A stretch of DNA of 64,000 bases, from NCBI GenBank assembly GCA_021029095.1, contig JAJOHG010000119.1:21923-85922 (forward strand), written 5' to 3'. A program made the translations under genes and the position numbers. Below the pieces are notes generated by a model. The model was not told where the DNA came from and did not search any database. It worked only from the letters and a program-made list of their open reading frames with translations. This DNA is from Phellopilus nigrolimitatus. Taxonomy: Eukaryota; Basidiomycota; Agaricomycetes; Hymenochaetales; Hymenochaetaceae. Shown here piece by piece: positions 1 through 10,744 of the stretch (position 1 is its first letter; every line of letters begins with the position of its first letter).

Positions 1-60
1 TCAGACACAGCCGCATCAATTCTTTGTCAGGATTGATCGGAATTAGTCTGAATTAGTCAT

Positions 61-82
61 ATTTAGTCAGCGCTGACTAAAT
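61..82. repeat. perfect 22-bp palindrome
   Basis: The 11 bases at 61-71 (atttagtcagc) are followed directly by their exact reverse complement. TTAGTC motifs recur on both sides between about 43 and 105. This looks like the end or subterminal region of a transposable element or a protein-binding palindrome; no partner end was identified inside the window. Confidence 0.6.
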
Positions 83-130
83 TGCGCATTTTAGTCATCC
101 ATCAAATCCATCAAATCCCCTTCCTCCCTC

Positions 131-258
131 CAAAAGCGGCAACTCTGCAGATCCTTAAATACACATCCAAAAGCGGCAACACTGCAAATCCGAGAATACA
201 GTCTCAAAGCGGCAACAGTGCAAAAATAAAATAAAGAACAGGCTCAAAGCGGCAACTA
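131..258 (+). repeat. four spaced copies of AAAGCGGCAAC
   Basis: The motif caaaagcggcaac or tcaaagcggcaac occurs four times, near 131, 169, 204 and 243, at 35-39 bp spacing; the first three are followed by a CTGCA- or GTGCA-like stretch. Regularly spaced short direct repeats of this kind are typical of transposon subterminal regions, but no transposase or matching end is visible, so the origin is inferred. Confidence 0.5.
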
Positions 259-402
259 TTGCTCAAATAATTCCCTCAACTGGCAATTCTACAAAATTGG
301 AACTTTCAACAGCCTCTCACACCACTGATGCACTTTATAATATACAGCTTCAAAGTAAACTTCATCCATCAATTTAACCTTGAAATGTTCAAACTCTTAT
401 CT

Positions 403-657
403 TACAGGTGGCACCAAAAAGTGTTGATGTTTCCCAAAAAGGGAAGGTGACTCACATCCGGCTGTCACTTAGCTGTCACAATCCAGTTACACATGCTAAG
501 TACATCCACGAAAAATGCTTGAGCACCAGAAAAGCTGTGTCATGCATATAGCAAGCAAACATGCTGTATATATGAAGGAGCTTAGGAGAAAAAGTGCCCA
601 AGATGGTAGATGCAAATCACTGAGGGGGGGTGTCACCACTTTTTGGCGCCACCTGTA
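403..657. mobile_element. TA-flanked MITE (Tc1/mariner-like, non-autonomous)
   Basis: A 255-bp element starts with TACAGGTGGCACCAAAAAGT at 403 and ends with the inverted counterpart (cactttttggcgccacctgta) at 657. The terminal inverted repeats are about 25 bp with two mismatches, and TA lies at both outer edges, as expected for the TA target duplication of the Tc1/mariner superfamily. No reading frame of useful length lies inside, so it is a miniature, non-autonomous element. It is about 270 bp upstream of the first F-box gene. Superfamily assignment rests on the TA and the CAGG-type end only. Confidence 0.7.
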
Positions 658-769
658 TATTTAAAAGAAAACAATACTTCCTCTTTTTTTTAAAACTTTT
701 ACCCATAATATAATATTACTAAGCAGCAACCCCACAGAGTCATCCATCCCCAGAGAGTCCATGAACCCA

Positions 770-798
770 GAGAGTCCCAGGCGAAGCCTGGGACTCTC
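770..798. repeat. 13-bp stem, 3-base-loop inverted repeat
   Basis: gagagtcccaggc at 770-782 is followed by gaa and its exact reverse complement at 786-798. Two further CAGAGAGTCC copies lie just upstream near 750 and 767. It sits about 125 bp before the ATG of the first F-box gene; in RNA it would form a stable hairpin. Function unknown. Confidence 0.6.
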
Positions 799-924
799 GG
801 CTGGTCGTGAGAACTAGATACCAATATAATGCTTATGTAATTTTCGGTTCTTCGCTGGCACTTGCTGCGACAACGAAGTTAACCTTGCACGCACGTACCC
901 ATCACCGCCCCAGAGTTAAAAAGG

Positions 925-2894
925 ATGCTTTCTCACCTCGAATGGAGCAGCTTGTCCGCGCTACTACCTTTCTTTTCCGCTGTACCGAAAGGCGGTGGAA
1001 ACTTGGACACTGATCAGTTTTGGGGAATGTTGGTCAAGGAACAGTGCGTGGTGCTCACTCGGTCAATGACTTCGCGATGATTATTTCTCCTGCAGGAACT
1101 TGATCCTTAACACTTCGAGCGGAACACAGGTCGTCGGAGCCAGAGCAATTAAAAATGCAAGGATATTACAGAAAAAGGCCGCCGGGATGCTTCGCGTACT
1201 GCAGACCTTGGCACGTTCGTTGGAGGAGATGAACGCGACATTCGGAGAGCGCACTGACCGCATGGTGCGCAGGCACGGTTTGGGCAGCTTGCCTGACGAG
1301 ATTCTTTCACACATACTGGGCTTGTCTGCGTTACGACCTTTCTTTTCCGCTGTACCAAAAGGCGATGAAAGCTTGGACACTGATCAGTTCTGGGGAATGT
1401 TGGTCAAGGAACAGTGCGTGGTTCTCACTTGGTCAATGACTTTGCGATGTTTATTTCTCCTGCAGGAACTTGATCCTCGACACTTCAAGTGGAACACAGG
1501 TCGCCGGAGCCAGAGCAATTAAAAATGCAAGGATGTTGCAGGAAAAGGCCGCTGGGATGCTTCTCACTCTGCAGACCTTGGCACTCTCGTTGGAGGAAAT
1601 GAACGCGACGTTCGAAGAGCGCACTGACTGCATGGCGCTCCGGCAGGGCTTGGACAGCTTGCCCAACGAGACTCTTGAACACATACTGGGTTCCGTTACG
1701 TCGGTGTTCACAGAGGCTTTGGGGCTTTCGCAAGTTTGTTCGCGGTTCAGACAAGTGATGCTTGACTCTCCTCATATCTGGGCGAATTGCGTGCTGAACA
1801 CGGACATGAACCCTCGGCAGATCGGGGCTCTCATAGACAGGAAACGGAATTGCCCGGTTAAGATCGTCATTGGCGGCCAGAACCAGTGCGATAATTGGAG
1901 TCGACGCGTGGAGACCCTATTCTCTCTGAATGATCGGATCGAGGAACTCGAATTCCACTGGTTGTCTACTGGCGAATATAAACATATTTCAAGACAATAT
2001 TCTGAATTTCAAGTGGCCAACCTTCGCAATTTGACCATCGAAACGTTCAATCCTGGAATCTCCGATTTCTATGCGTCGTGGTTCTTACCGAATCTCAAAT
2101 GCTTGTGCCTCACAAATTTCATCCCCGCGCCAGTCTTCGGACAAAATCTATCTTACTGCCATTTAAAATTCTCGCACGATTTCAAACCTGAAACATTAAA
2201 GTTTTTTCTCCAATCGTTGACATCCTTGGAAACTCTGGATATCGAGCTCGATGACATTTATTTTTGTATCGAGCATATCGATGAAGAGGAGGAAAGAGAT
2301 GAGGAGGAGGGTAGCGGCGAAAAGGAGGAGAGTGACGACGACGACGACAAAGATTTGAGTTCCCGGATCTCCAACATCACTTCTTTCTCTTTCACTGTCA
2401 TCGGTAAAACAGTGCTCCTGTTTGCGAGACGCGTCCTTGAAACCGTTCCTTTAAACGTCACCGAAATGTCACTCACTGTCGTCTATTACAACCGTGATAA
2501 TGGCTCCAAAACACGAAACTATTTCAATAAACTGTTGCGACGTTTCCCAATGCTCAAGAATCTTCATCTCCATTTCTCAGGGCTCTACTCTGATTATCAT
2601 TTGGATTTTTCCGACATCCTACTTGAGGTACCTCGAAGCTTGGAAAACCTTCGAATTGAGGCGCCAGGACACACTTTATTCATGAGTGGTTGTGATCATA
2701 CGCCCCCTCGGCTCCGTACTCTTCAGTTCCGCAATTGCGACAGAATGGATTTCGAATTCCTTAAGGCCGTCCGCGATGATTTCCTCCTCAATGATGTGGT
2801 AATTGGAAAGGCCGAGGTTGTTGGCTGTCGTCTAGTAGAAAAAGAAAAACTCCAAGACGCTTTCCCGAACTCGGAGGTCCTTTGGAAAACGTGA
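925..2894 (+). CDS. F-box/LRR protein with in-frame duplicated N-terminus
   Basis: Best model has three exons: 925-1043, 1096-1413 and 1466-2894, with two 52-bp introns (GTGCGT donor, TGCAG acceptor, both phase 2), giving 621 aa. The product should be the substrate-recognition subunit of an SCF ubiquitin ligase: F-box (SLPNETLEHILG, then an LxxVCSRFRQVMLDSPxIW motif), followed by degenerate leucine-rich repeats and, between repeats, an acidic stretch of Glu and Asp. A 370-bp segment containing the end of exon 1, the intron and the start of exon 2 is tandemly repeated, so the protein would carry the N-terminal module twice, the first copy ending at the F-box core LPDEILSHILG. Alternatively transcription could start within the second unit. 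The substrate is unknown. Nearest relatives are the genes at 6330 and 15539. Confidence 0.75.
951..1690 (+). repeat. 370-bp tandem duplication inside the F-box gene
   Basis: Bases 951-1320 and 1321-1690 are near-identical copies. Intron donors fall at 1044 and 1414 and acceptors at 1095 and 1465, exactly 370 bp apart. The junction joins the F-box codons (cacatactggg) to the middle of exon 1 (cttgtctgcg) and keeps the reading frame. The copies differ by scattered substitutions, so the event is not brand new. Confidence 0.85.
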
Positions 2895-3679
2895 TTCCGA
2901 AATACGTGAGCTTTCGTTCATTTGGTTGAAATCTTCTCTACTATACCGCCCTTACGTAGGTGTACGCAGGAACCTTACTCTATAATCACAAAAAACCTTC
3001 ATATATCATTTCCAGTATTTTCGATTTACTTCTGAAGAGAAGCAAGGTAACGCTTACGCGTCTTTAGGTCAGGAAACAAACGGAAAAAAAATATCTTGAT
3101 AATATATCGCCGCTCTTTCATGCCCTTGACAGTGTTATTTGCATCCTAAAATTGTCCAGTCGATGCTACCTATATGCCCGTGATTATAGCATTAACTTTG
3201 TCCTCGTAAAATTCTTGTGCCAAAGTATGCAGGAAGGAGGGAGACAGCGGGAGAAACATTGTCTAAAGCATGGGATCTATCTCGACCGGTTGTACATGTA
3301 CATCGCCAACGCCTTCTAAATCCATGACTCCCATACGAGTGCTGATATAGCACATCAGCAGCGTTTATATGTTAAACACACCTAGGAAGACACAGACACA
3401 TAGGTCGACGACACCTAGTACCTTCATATACGAACTTTTGGCGTTTCGAGCGAGGATTTTCCGAAAGCAGTTGCTGAGCAAGGGCGCGCAGGTAACGGAG
3501 AACAACGGGTTTGCAAGCAGATGCGCGTTACTATGGAAGATGATTAAAAACCGGAACTGGGCTCGAAATTCAATTGCACCTCGACATTTCGTTATTTACT
3601 ATACAGCATTTCCGTCGACAAGCAGTACTAAATGATCTGCGATTATGTTATACTGTCTTCCGGAAAACAATACAAAGCT
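2895..3679. other. intergenic spacer, part of the duplicated block
   Basis: No gene is supported. The first 150 bp (after the stop) match the 3' flank of the F-box gene at 6330 (shared ccgaaatacgtgagct and accttactcyataatcac). Segments at 3150-3240 and 3240-3400 match 8150-8240 and 8330-8460, and also 18150-18230 and 18855-18980. From about 3470 to the end, the sequence matches the 3' flanks of the other minus-strand F-box copies (10770-10900 with 12580-12720, and 63295-63537). Confidence 0.6.
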
Positions 3680-5338
3680 TCAGTCAAGGTACTGGATGAC
3701 GATGGTTTTATAATCCTTCATCACAAAGCAGAGAGCGCCGCTGTAGAAGTCCACTCTCGCACTGTGAGCATTTGGTATATCGAGTGTGCGGCGCACCACT
3801 TCTCCCCCGCAAGAGACAGTAGCGAGTATCCACTCCTTTGGGCGTTTTCCCCATTCGAGACCATCGTAGAACTCGATCACCATCGAACCAGCCTGCGAAG
3901 GCCGGCTCACGCGACTGTTCATGTTAAGGTGCTGATACACAATTATAGTCCCCGGACGTTCAAGGTGCGTGATGGATGGAAGGTGGTCATTTGCCCCGAA
4001 CTCGGACACACCGGCTGTATCTGTAGGTATATCCAGGAGGAAAGAATGCACGGTAGGGCAAGCTCGAGAGTCGTTACTGATGTCCACCGACATGGTGATA
4101 TTGATGCCTTTTCGTTTTCGTTCCGCTTCGGGCTTCCAATGGAAGGTGCAGATGGACAACTTTGCATGACTCTGGACATGGCCCGGTCCCGGTATATGCG
4201 GGATGAGGCAGCTGGAATAAGGAATGCTATGTCCCAGTGTCGGAGCCTGCACCACGCCCGAGTCAGAGAAGTTGCGTATGGACGAAAGGGAAATGGCAAT
4301 GATTGACATATCCGGATAGTGCTGTAACGCGCCAATGATATAGCCATCCACCAAGTGTATGTCTTCGAGAAGACACTGCAGAAAGCAAAGCATCAGTCCA
4401 TTTCAACTCCCGCCTTTCATGAGATGTGGTTACACACGTCAAAAATGACGACGGAGCGTTTTTCTTTCCAAAATGTCACGAGAAGCTTTCCCAATATGGA
4501 GACTGCCAATACGTCGCCACTCAACCTTGCAACCTCCACTGACCTCATCACGGGATCAGCTTCTGTCTGGTACGTGTAAAGCGGTTCTTCAGACGTTCCT
4601 CGGGGCGAGACTTGGAATATCTCGAGAGTTCTGATCAGCAGTAAATCATCAGTATGGCACAGCAGTTTAGGTGTTCAGTTAATACCGTATGTCTTACCTT
4701 TCGCCGGTATTCCAGCCAGGAGGTTCGCTCACCACGAGCACGCGCACATCGTCATCCGCCTGCATTTCATAAGCGAATCCCGTCCTCAGCACGACGCGAG
4801 AGTCACGCGGACGGTAAGTCCAGATACACTTGCCGGCCGGCACGGTCCAGCACTGCAAGTATCCCGAAACCCAGAGGACCAGGAGGAGCGAGCCGCCAGG
4901 GAGCAGTTCCATATCGTGAACGAGGTCATGTTTTCCTCCAGGTCCGCCGCCCGAGTTCTCGGATCCGACGCGTATTGTGGTTTCGCGTGTGGGTCGCATC
5001 GGGGCGGGGCCGGTGCAATTTAGAAGGCGCCGGTGCGCGCGTACGACTAGGGTGCGTAGTTGTTCCAAGGTGAGGTCACTGATAGAGACATGGTGGGGTA
5101 AATCGGGTGCATGGTCTTGTTCCAGCGCACGGAGGCGTTCTAGCCAGAAGAATTTGTTTAAGACTGCCTTACGAAGAGACTTGCATGTCTGAAACAAGAA
5201 TTGAAGAGAGATCTACAGTCAGACAAGCATATTGGGAACACGCACAGCCTCGAGAGCTAGGAGTGCCTTGGAGTCCGACGACGACATGGCGATTTTGAAC
5301 CAGATTTCATTTGGAACTGCAGAGGAGTCGAGAGGCAT
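3680..5338 (-). CDS. F-box domain protein, copy 1 of minus-strand family
   Basis: Four exons on the minus strand: 5338-5246, 5188-4698, 4630-4438 and 4375-3680, with introns of 57, 67 and 62 bp (phases 0, 2, 0), giving 490 aa. The F-box spans exons 1 and 2: VPNEIWFKIAM...LALEA joined to TCKSLRKAVLNKFFWLERLR. It continues with the LRxLVVRAHRRLLNCTGP segment and a repeated beta-strand-like region (LLPGGSLLLVL, LQCWTVPAGKCIWTY) that is common in Agaricomycete F-box proteins and resembles propeller blades, although clear WD dipeptides are missing. The expected role is an SCF ubiquitin-ligase adaptor of unknown target. The start is the Met before PLDSSAVPNE; another in-frame Met lies five codons upstream. 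Its F-box is less canonical (MSSSDSK) than that of copy 2. The gene order of exons and intron positions is identical to 12722-14421. Confidence 0.8.
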
Positions 5339-6329
5339 TTCTGAATGGACCATTGTACACGGCAGGACCTGCACTTTAATATGCTTCATGCAGTTTGCGC
5401 CAGGCTCGTAACTAGCTACCATGTGGCGGTTACTCCATGGTGGATGCCTGCGGGCCTAACTTCGCGCGGGGTTGGAAGCAAAGCTGTCGGGACTCGCGAT
5501 CATTGCGGTAGGTTGGCTTCGCTCGTGGCGGTGAGAGTGGACGCACTCGAAATTCTGGTGGACAAAATCATATTCCTTAACTTGCTCCCCTTGGCGTTCT
5601 GTCCGCTTCTCCTTTCCCTAGTCCCCGGGAGGCGCCTTCCGGACTAGTCCTCGTACGCTTCTGAATCCGTGCTCGAGCCAAAGTTGAACTAAGCATTATT
5701 ATGAGTACCATGCCCAAGCTCCCTCCTCGCGCGCCTGTACGCCTCCGGCTGACTCCTGCGCACACTACACGGTCTTCCTCAAAAAATGAAGGCGTACACG
5801 GCCTCGAGATGTCAACTGCGCTCGGAGACGGGGAATGCAGAGCGTGGGGAGGACGCCTTCGCTAGCTGGTTTGGATGTTCTCAATGTACTCGAATCGCTT
5901 GGCATCAGCTAGCACGCTGCTCTCTTCATGACTGTCTTCTGGCTGCAGGGCGGCCGATAGTTTGGGGCAAGACTTCGACGCGTCGCTGCGTCGGCGTCAC
6001 TGTCACGCTCAGCCCTCTGATTCCCGCTCGTCATTCGAGACAAGTTATCTGCCGTGTTGAGATCAGGAATGGTATTCTTCTCGAAAGAAGCCCTTTAGCG
6101 TTTACCATAATACCAAGAACATCGACGATGTTGCGCTGGTCACGGCTAGAGCATCAGCTTATTTGTGATCGTGTGAACTAAATACCAATCTAAATGCTTA
6201 TGTAACTTATGGTTCATGTGGCATTTGCTGAGCATCGACCTTTCAACACAAAGTTAGTCTCCTAAGACTAGGATAAGCGGCCTTGAACCCAGAACGCACG
6301 TACTCAACCCCTCCCCGGAATCGAAAAGG
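5339..6329. other. intergenic region between divergent F-box genes
   Basis: No coding sequence is supported. The left end (5339-5540) is the 5' flank of the minus-strand F-box gene and matches 14422-14620 (shared cagtttgcgccaggctcgtaac and ggaagcaaagctgtc). The right end (about 6175-6329) is the promoter region of the next F-box-LRR gene and matches 805-924 (shared ataccaat...atgcttatgtaa). The middle shows nothing recognisable. Confidence 0.5.
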
Positions 6330-7896
6330 ATGTCTTTGTCTCTTGAATGGAGCAGCTTGTCTGCGCTACGACCTTTCTTTTCCGCTGTACCGAAAGGCGG
6401 TGGAAACTTGGACACTGATCAGTTCTGGGCAATGTTGGTCAAGGAACAGTGCGTGGTGCTCACTTGGTCAATGACTTCGCGATGCTTATTTCTCATGCAG
6501 GAACTTGACCCTCGACACTTCAAGCGTAATGCATGTTGTCAGAGCCAAAGGAATCAAGAATGCAAGGATGCTTCAGGAAAAGGCCGCCGGGATGCTTCTG
6601 ACTCTGCAGACCTTGGCACGCTCGTTGGATGAGATAAACGCGACGTTCAAAGAGCGCACTGACTGCATGGCGCTCCGGAACGGCTTGGACAGCTTGCCAG
6701 ACGAGATTCTTTCTCACATACTGGGCTCCGTTACGTCGATGTTCACAGAGGCTTTGGGACTCTCGCATGTCTGCTCGCGATTCAGAAAAGTGATGCTGGA
6801 CTCCCCCCGTATCTGGGCAAACTGCAGGCTGAACACGAACATGAACCCTCGGCAGGTTGGGACTCTTGTACACAGGAGTCGGAATTGCCCCCTTAAGGTC
6901 GACATCGGTTCCTACCGCCTTAAATGGGAACGTGTGGAGTACCTCTTCTCCCTGAAAGATCGGTTGGAGGATCTCAAATTCCACTGGATAAACTTCTACG
7001 AAAGCGAACAATTTTCAAAACATTATCCTGAAATTCAAATGCCCTGTCTTCGCAAATTGACTATCAATGATGCATACATGCCTACTCGCTCCCTTCCATT
7101 CTATGAGTCGTGGACCTTGCCAAATCTAAAATACTTAGGATTCACAAACTTCATACCCAAGCCAGTCTTTCGACAAAATTTATCTTGCTGCCATATGAAA
7201 TTCATAGAGTTTTTCGAACCTGAAGAGTTAAAACATTTTCTTCAGTCATTGACATCTTTGGAAACTCTGGAAATCGAGCTCGTTGACCTTTCCGTTGACG
7301 ATGAGGATAACGATGACGAAGAGAACGACGGCAACGATAACAGTGTCCAAGAAGATTTGAGTTCCATCTCTTCTTTCTCTTTCAGCGTCATCGGGGAAAC
7401 ATCAGTTCCGTTTACGACACGTGTCCTTGAGGCCATTCACCCAAAAGTCACCGAAATGTTATTCACCATCGTTCATCCCAAATGCGACAACCGTGACGAT
7501 TACTCCAAAATCCATTCGCGCCGGGCCTGTCTCCTTGAGGCAATGCAACACTTCCCAACGCTCAAGAAACTGCATCTCCATTTCTCAGGGCCCGACGACT
7601 CTTATTATATTGATCTTGGCGAAATCCTACCCCTTATGCCTCGCTTGGAAACCCTTCGAATTGAAGCGCCTCGGCACAGCTTAATGCCTCTTCATAATTA
7701 CACACCCGCTCGACGCCGTGCTATTCGTTTTTGTAATAGGGACTCATTGTATCTTGGCCGCCGTAGGGCCGGCTGCGATGCTGTTGTCTATAATAATGTG
7801 GTGATCGGAAGGTTTGAGATTGTTGGCTGTTGTCTAGATGATGAAGAAATATTTCGAGGCGCTTTCCCGAACTCGGAGGTCGTTTGGATACCTTGA
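6330..7896 (+). CDS. F-box/LRR protein, paralogue 2
   Basis: Two exons, 6330-6448 and 6501-7896, separated by a 52-bp phase-2 intron (GTGCGT...ATGCAG), encode 504 aa. Exon 1 (MSLSLEWSSLSAL, then FFSAVPKGGGNLDTDQFW) is shared with the paralogues at 925 and 15539. Exon 2 begins with a helical segment (KNARMLQEKAAGML), then the F-box from about residue 103 (SLPDEILSHILG) through VCSRFRKVMLDSPRIW, then leucine-rich repeats up to the C-terminal EIVGC...FPNSEVVWIP. An acidic loop (DDEDNDDEENDGNDN) interrupts the repeats at the position where copy 3 has its repeat expansion. Near the C-terminus the sequence differs from the paralogues (RRAGCDAVVYNNVVIG), suggesting local drift. Expected role: SCF substrate receptor, target unknown. 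Confidence 0.85.
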
Positions 7897-8936
7897 TATA
7901 GTGCTTCCGAAATACGTGAGCTCGCATTCATTTGGTTGACATATCGTTTTTTCTAACACACCGTCCCCGCATAGGAACCTTACTCCATAATCACAGAAAA
8001 CCTTCATATCTCATTTCCAATGTTTTTAAGGCAAGCAAAGTAACGCTTCCCCTCACACTCAACGCCTTCCTTGTCACCAACATCTTCCGCTTTCTTGCAA
8101 TCGTTGTTTCTTGTTTCATATGCTTGCGTCGAGTATGCTCAGACCTGTATTTGCGTCCTAAAACTGTCCATTCAACGCTACCCATAAGCCCGTGATGATA
8201 GCATCAATTTTGTCCTCGCGAAATTCTTGTGCCAGAGTATGCAAGATAAGATATATTACTCGCGTTTATGAAATTACGTGAGCACCTGTATCACCTTTAT
8301 TGGAAGAGATTTAAGAAAAGGAAAGAGACGGCGGAAGAAACATTGTCTGAAGCATGGGATCTCGATCGGTCGTACATCGCCAACGCCCTCTAACTCCACG
8401 ACTCGACTCCTATACGAGTACTGGTATTGCGCATTAGCATCACTGATATGTTGAATACATCTAAAAAGCTGCCTCATGTTTCGAACCGCTTTGAATGGGT
8501 CGGTACAAACCGAAAGAGTGCTGAGCGTCGAGCACAGCCGGCTGGTCAAAATGCCTCGGAGACAGGTATATCATGGAAGAGGCGGAATTACTGTCATAAG
8601 CATAGACGATTAAATTGTGTAAAGGTAATCTGCAATGTCGTGGATCAGTCGCGTCTCTTCAAAGTAGAGCATGATGAATATATACGCATACCTTGAACCG
8701 AGGTCACGGCTGAGAACCTGGATTCCACTCGTGTGCGCCATGAACGATGTCCCTAGAGATAATTGAGAGCAAGCGTGGTCGACATGCAGATTACGGTCCG
8801 GCAACTTCTGCCAGGCGTTGCGGGCGCCTTCAACGCCGACGAGTCAAAATTCCAGACCAACGTCACGTATAAAAGGGGTAAATGTCGTTTGTCGCGTCCT
8901 CAGATTCGTCACTTCGAAGCCTTTCAACTTCCGCCA
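7897..8936. other. duplicated spacer with decayed minus-strand reading frame
   Basis: This spacer corresponds to 17169-19761 downstream of the third F-box-LRR gene and, in part, to 2895-3400. The 3' flank of the F-box gene is followed by a conserved stretch (gcgaaattcttgtgccag near 8220). On the minus strand, 8330-8830 retains protein-like fragments matching the copy at 18790-19620: TSFMAHTSGI, VYAYDSNSAS and VELEGVGDVRPIEI. Frame changes between fragments mean it is not an intact gene. A TATA-like tataaaagg lies at 8868-8876, in front of the pseudogene at 8937. Confidence 0.5.
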
Positions 8937-9740
8937 ATGCGCTTCTTCTGGCGCTCGCGCAGTCGTTCGCATTCTATGTCACCCGGCAGGACGCCCGCTT
9001 TCCAAGAATGCCTCAGACATTCATCCATGAATGGCGGGACACACTCGCTGCACTACACCGTGAACTATCTACATATTCCGAGCGCCAGAACGGCCTCGAC
9101 AGCCTCTCATCTCCGGGAGCTTCGACAAAGCGCACTAGCTCCAGTTCGGTGTCGCCCACCTCACCGACTCGCGCGGATCAAGCGTGCCGACAGCAATCGA
9201 TACATCCAGACAAGCCACGCCCAAACCTCATCCAGTAGTCTGCCTTCTCTGCATATTAAATGTTGGCACTGGGGGGATGCGCCAGCATCTCCACTTCTTC
9301 AATGGGACGCCCGTCGCCTTCGACGTCATCCGTAGGTACCGCTGTCAATCAGCAGATAGTAGCGAGCCACCACGAGGTCGGCTGTTTCATCAGGTAGGTC
9401 GTCCGCGCCTGGCTGAAAAGTCCTCCCATGACTCAGCAGTATCGACGCAACCGACCACATCCGCTTCGCGGTCACGGAGCACTTTTTCCGTATCTAGCAC
9501 CCGGCGAACACGCTTTTCTCCTCTCTTCTTCTAACTATCCGACAAGGACCTTGATAACCATGCCAGGAGACACTCACCTTCAGTTGTGATGCGACTCGGG
9601 ACGCAAGAATTGCAGTCGCGAGTCTGTTTAGCAGGCTCCTTCATTTTTAAGCAGTCGATTGCACAGATTACGCTCGCCGTAGGGTTCCTCTTTGAGCATC
9701 GCCAACATGAAGAATACATGCGTGGCTTGTATGACTGCTG
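8937..9740 (+). pseudogene. decayed copy of the Ser/Arg-rich gene at 19762
   Basis: Homology to the intact gene at 19762-20882 runs the whole length, but in three different frames. The start (MRFFWRSRSRSHS) matches MPLFGRSRSRSRS; the next part (RDTLAALHRELSTYSERQNG, then SSSSVSPTSPT) is in another frame; GDAPASPLLQWDA is in a third. The region before the first intron is recognisable only as fragments. The second exon survives as FLFEHRQHEEYMRGLYDC followed by a stop. Multiple frameshifts and the early stop make it a pseudogene. Confidence 0.75.
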
Positions 9741-9906
9741 AAGATAAGACGTGCCACCCAGAATCCCTCGAACATGTGTATGTTAGCATTCGTAGAGAGC
9801 CTGGAGAATTTGAAGAAGGATTGGGAATGTAAAGGGGTTACGCCGATGTACATTATCAGATTGACCTCTTCTCGATGAATCCTGTAGTGCGTGGAGTTGG
9901 AGGAGC

Positions 9907-10560
9907 TCATGCTCGGCTGGGAAACTGGAGGACGTCAATGGAGATGGCTTTGAGCGTGGCAAGGAACGTGCTCAGGAGGGTGAGCAGCAGGCTCCAGGTC
10001 GTAAAGTAATAGTCTCCGAGTGTACTGCAGTGGAATTGGATTGAAGATAAACGATATGCAAGTAGGCATGACTACTCACGCAAAACCGACGCCTGCGATC
10101 ATGGATAGGACCTTCCTCCCGCTGAAGCGGGTTTGCAGGAATATGAAGGAGATGGTCATGACGAAAATAGGCGTCGCCGCTTGCATTACTTGATGGAACT
10201 AGAGGCGCGATCTCAGCAGGCGATCTCTGTAGATGGAAAATCGAAGGCGGCAGGGACTCTCACCGGAACAGTGACGAGGCCAAGGCTCAGATTCCTCACG
10301 GCGATGTCCACGGTGTACGTACACCACGTTGAACGCGGATAGCACCGCGTTCTCGGACAGCGAAAGCTGGCTCGACTCGAAGAACCCGTGCCCCATCAAG
10401 ACGTGCCCGCCGAGGAAGGCCATGGGCTTATGCACGCGGGATGAAAGGGGCCTCGATGCTGGCGCGCTCGTCGCGAGAAGAGCATGAGGATGCGAGGGGG
10501 AGCGCCACCGAGGAGCATGCCCATGCTTTCGCCCACGGCGACGCTGCGAGCACGTCACGT
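9907..10560 (-). pseudogene. decayed TPT/EamA-type (nucleotide-sugar) transporter
   Basis: On the minus strand the fragments read, in order, HGFFESSQLSLSENAVLSAF then NVVYT..DIAVRNLSLGLVTVP, an intron, FHQVMQAATPIFVMTISF, LQTRFSGRKVLSMIAGVGFA, another intron, and TLGDYYFTTWSLLLTLLST followed by FLATLKAISIDVLQ, ending at a stop at 9907-9909. This order matches the triose-phosphate-transporter (TPT) domain of Golgi nucleotide-sugar transporters. At about 10316 the text reads gtgtacgtacaccg, where the intact frame would have gtgtacaccg: a 4-bp GTAC duplication breaks the frame. The 5' part is not recognisable. Membrane transporter in origin, now non-functional. Confidence 0.75.
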
Positions 10561-10744
10561 AAGCCTTGTTGCATTGATTTGCTGTTCGCAGAGTCGTGAT
10601 CCTAGTCTGGAAGATATTTCAGGTGAGCTCGACGTCGACGAACGGCGGAGACGACGCACAGTTACATGCGGACATGGAGGAAAGGAACATGTCGGCAGCG
10701 TGCGACGAGATGCTGCGGCACAGGGTTTCTGTGGCCATCTCAGA

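Noticed and set aside
2258..2476. Ser-rich minus-strand frames opposite acidic loops of the F-box genes
   Set aside because: Poly-Ser is simply the reverse reading of Asp/Glu codon runs.
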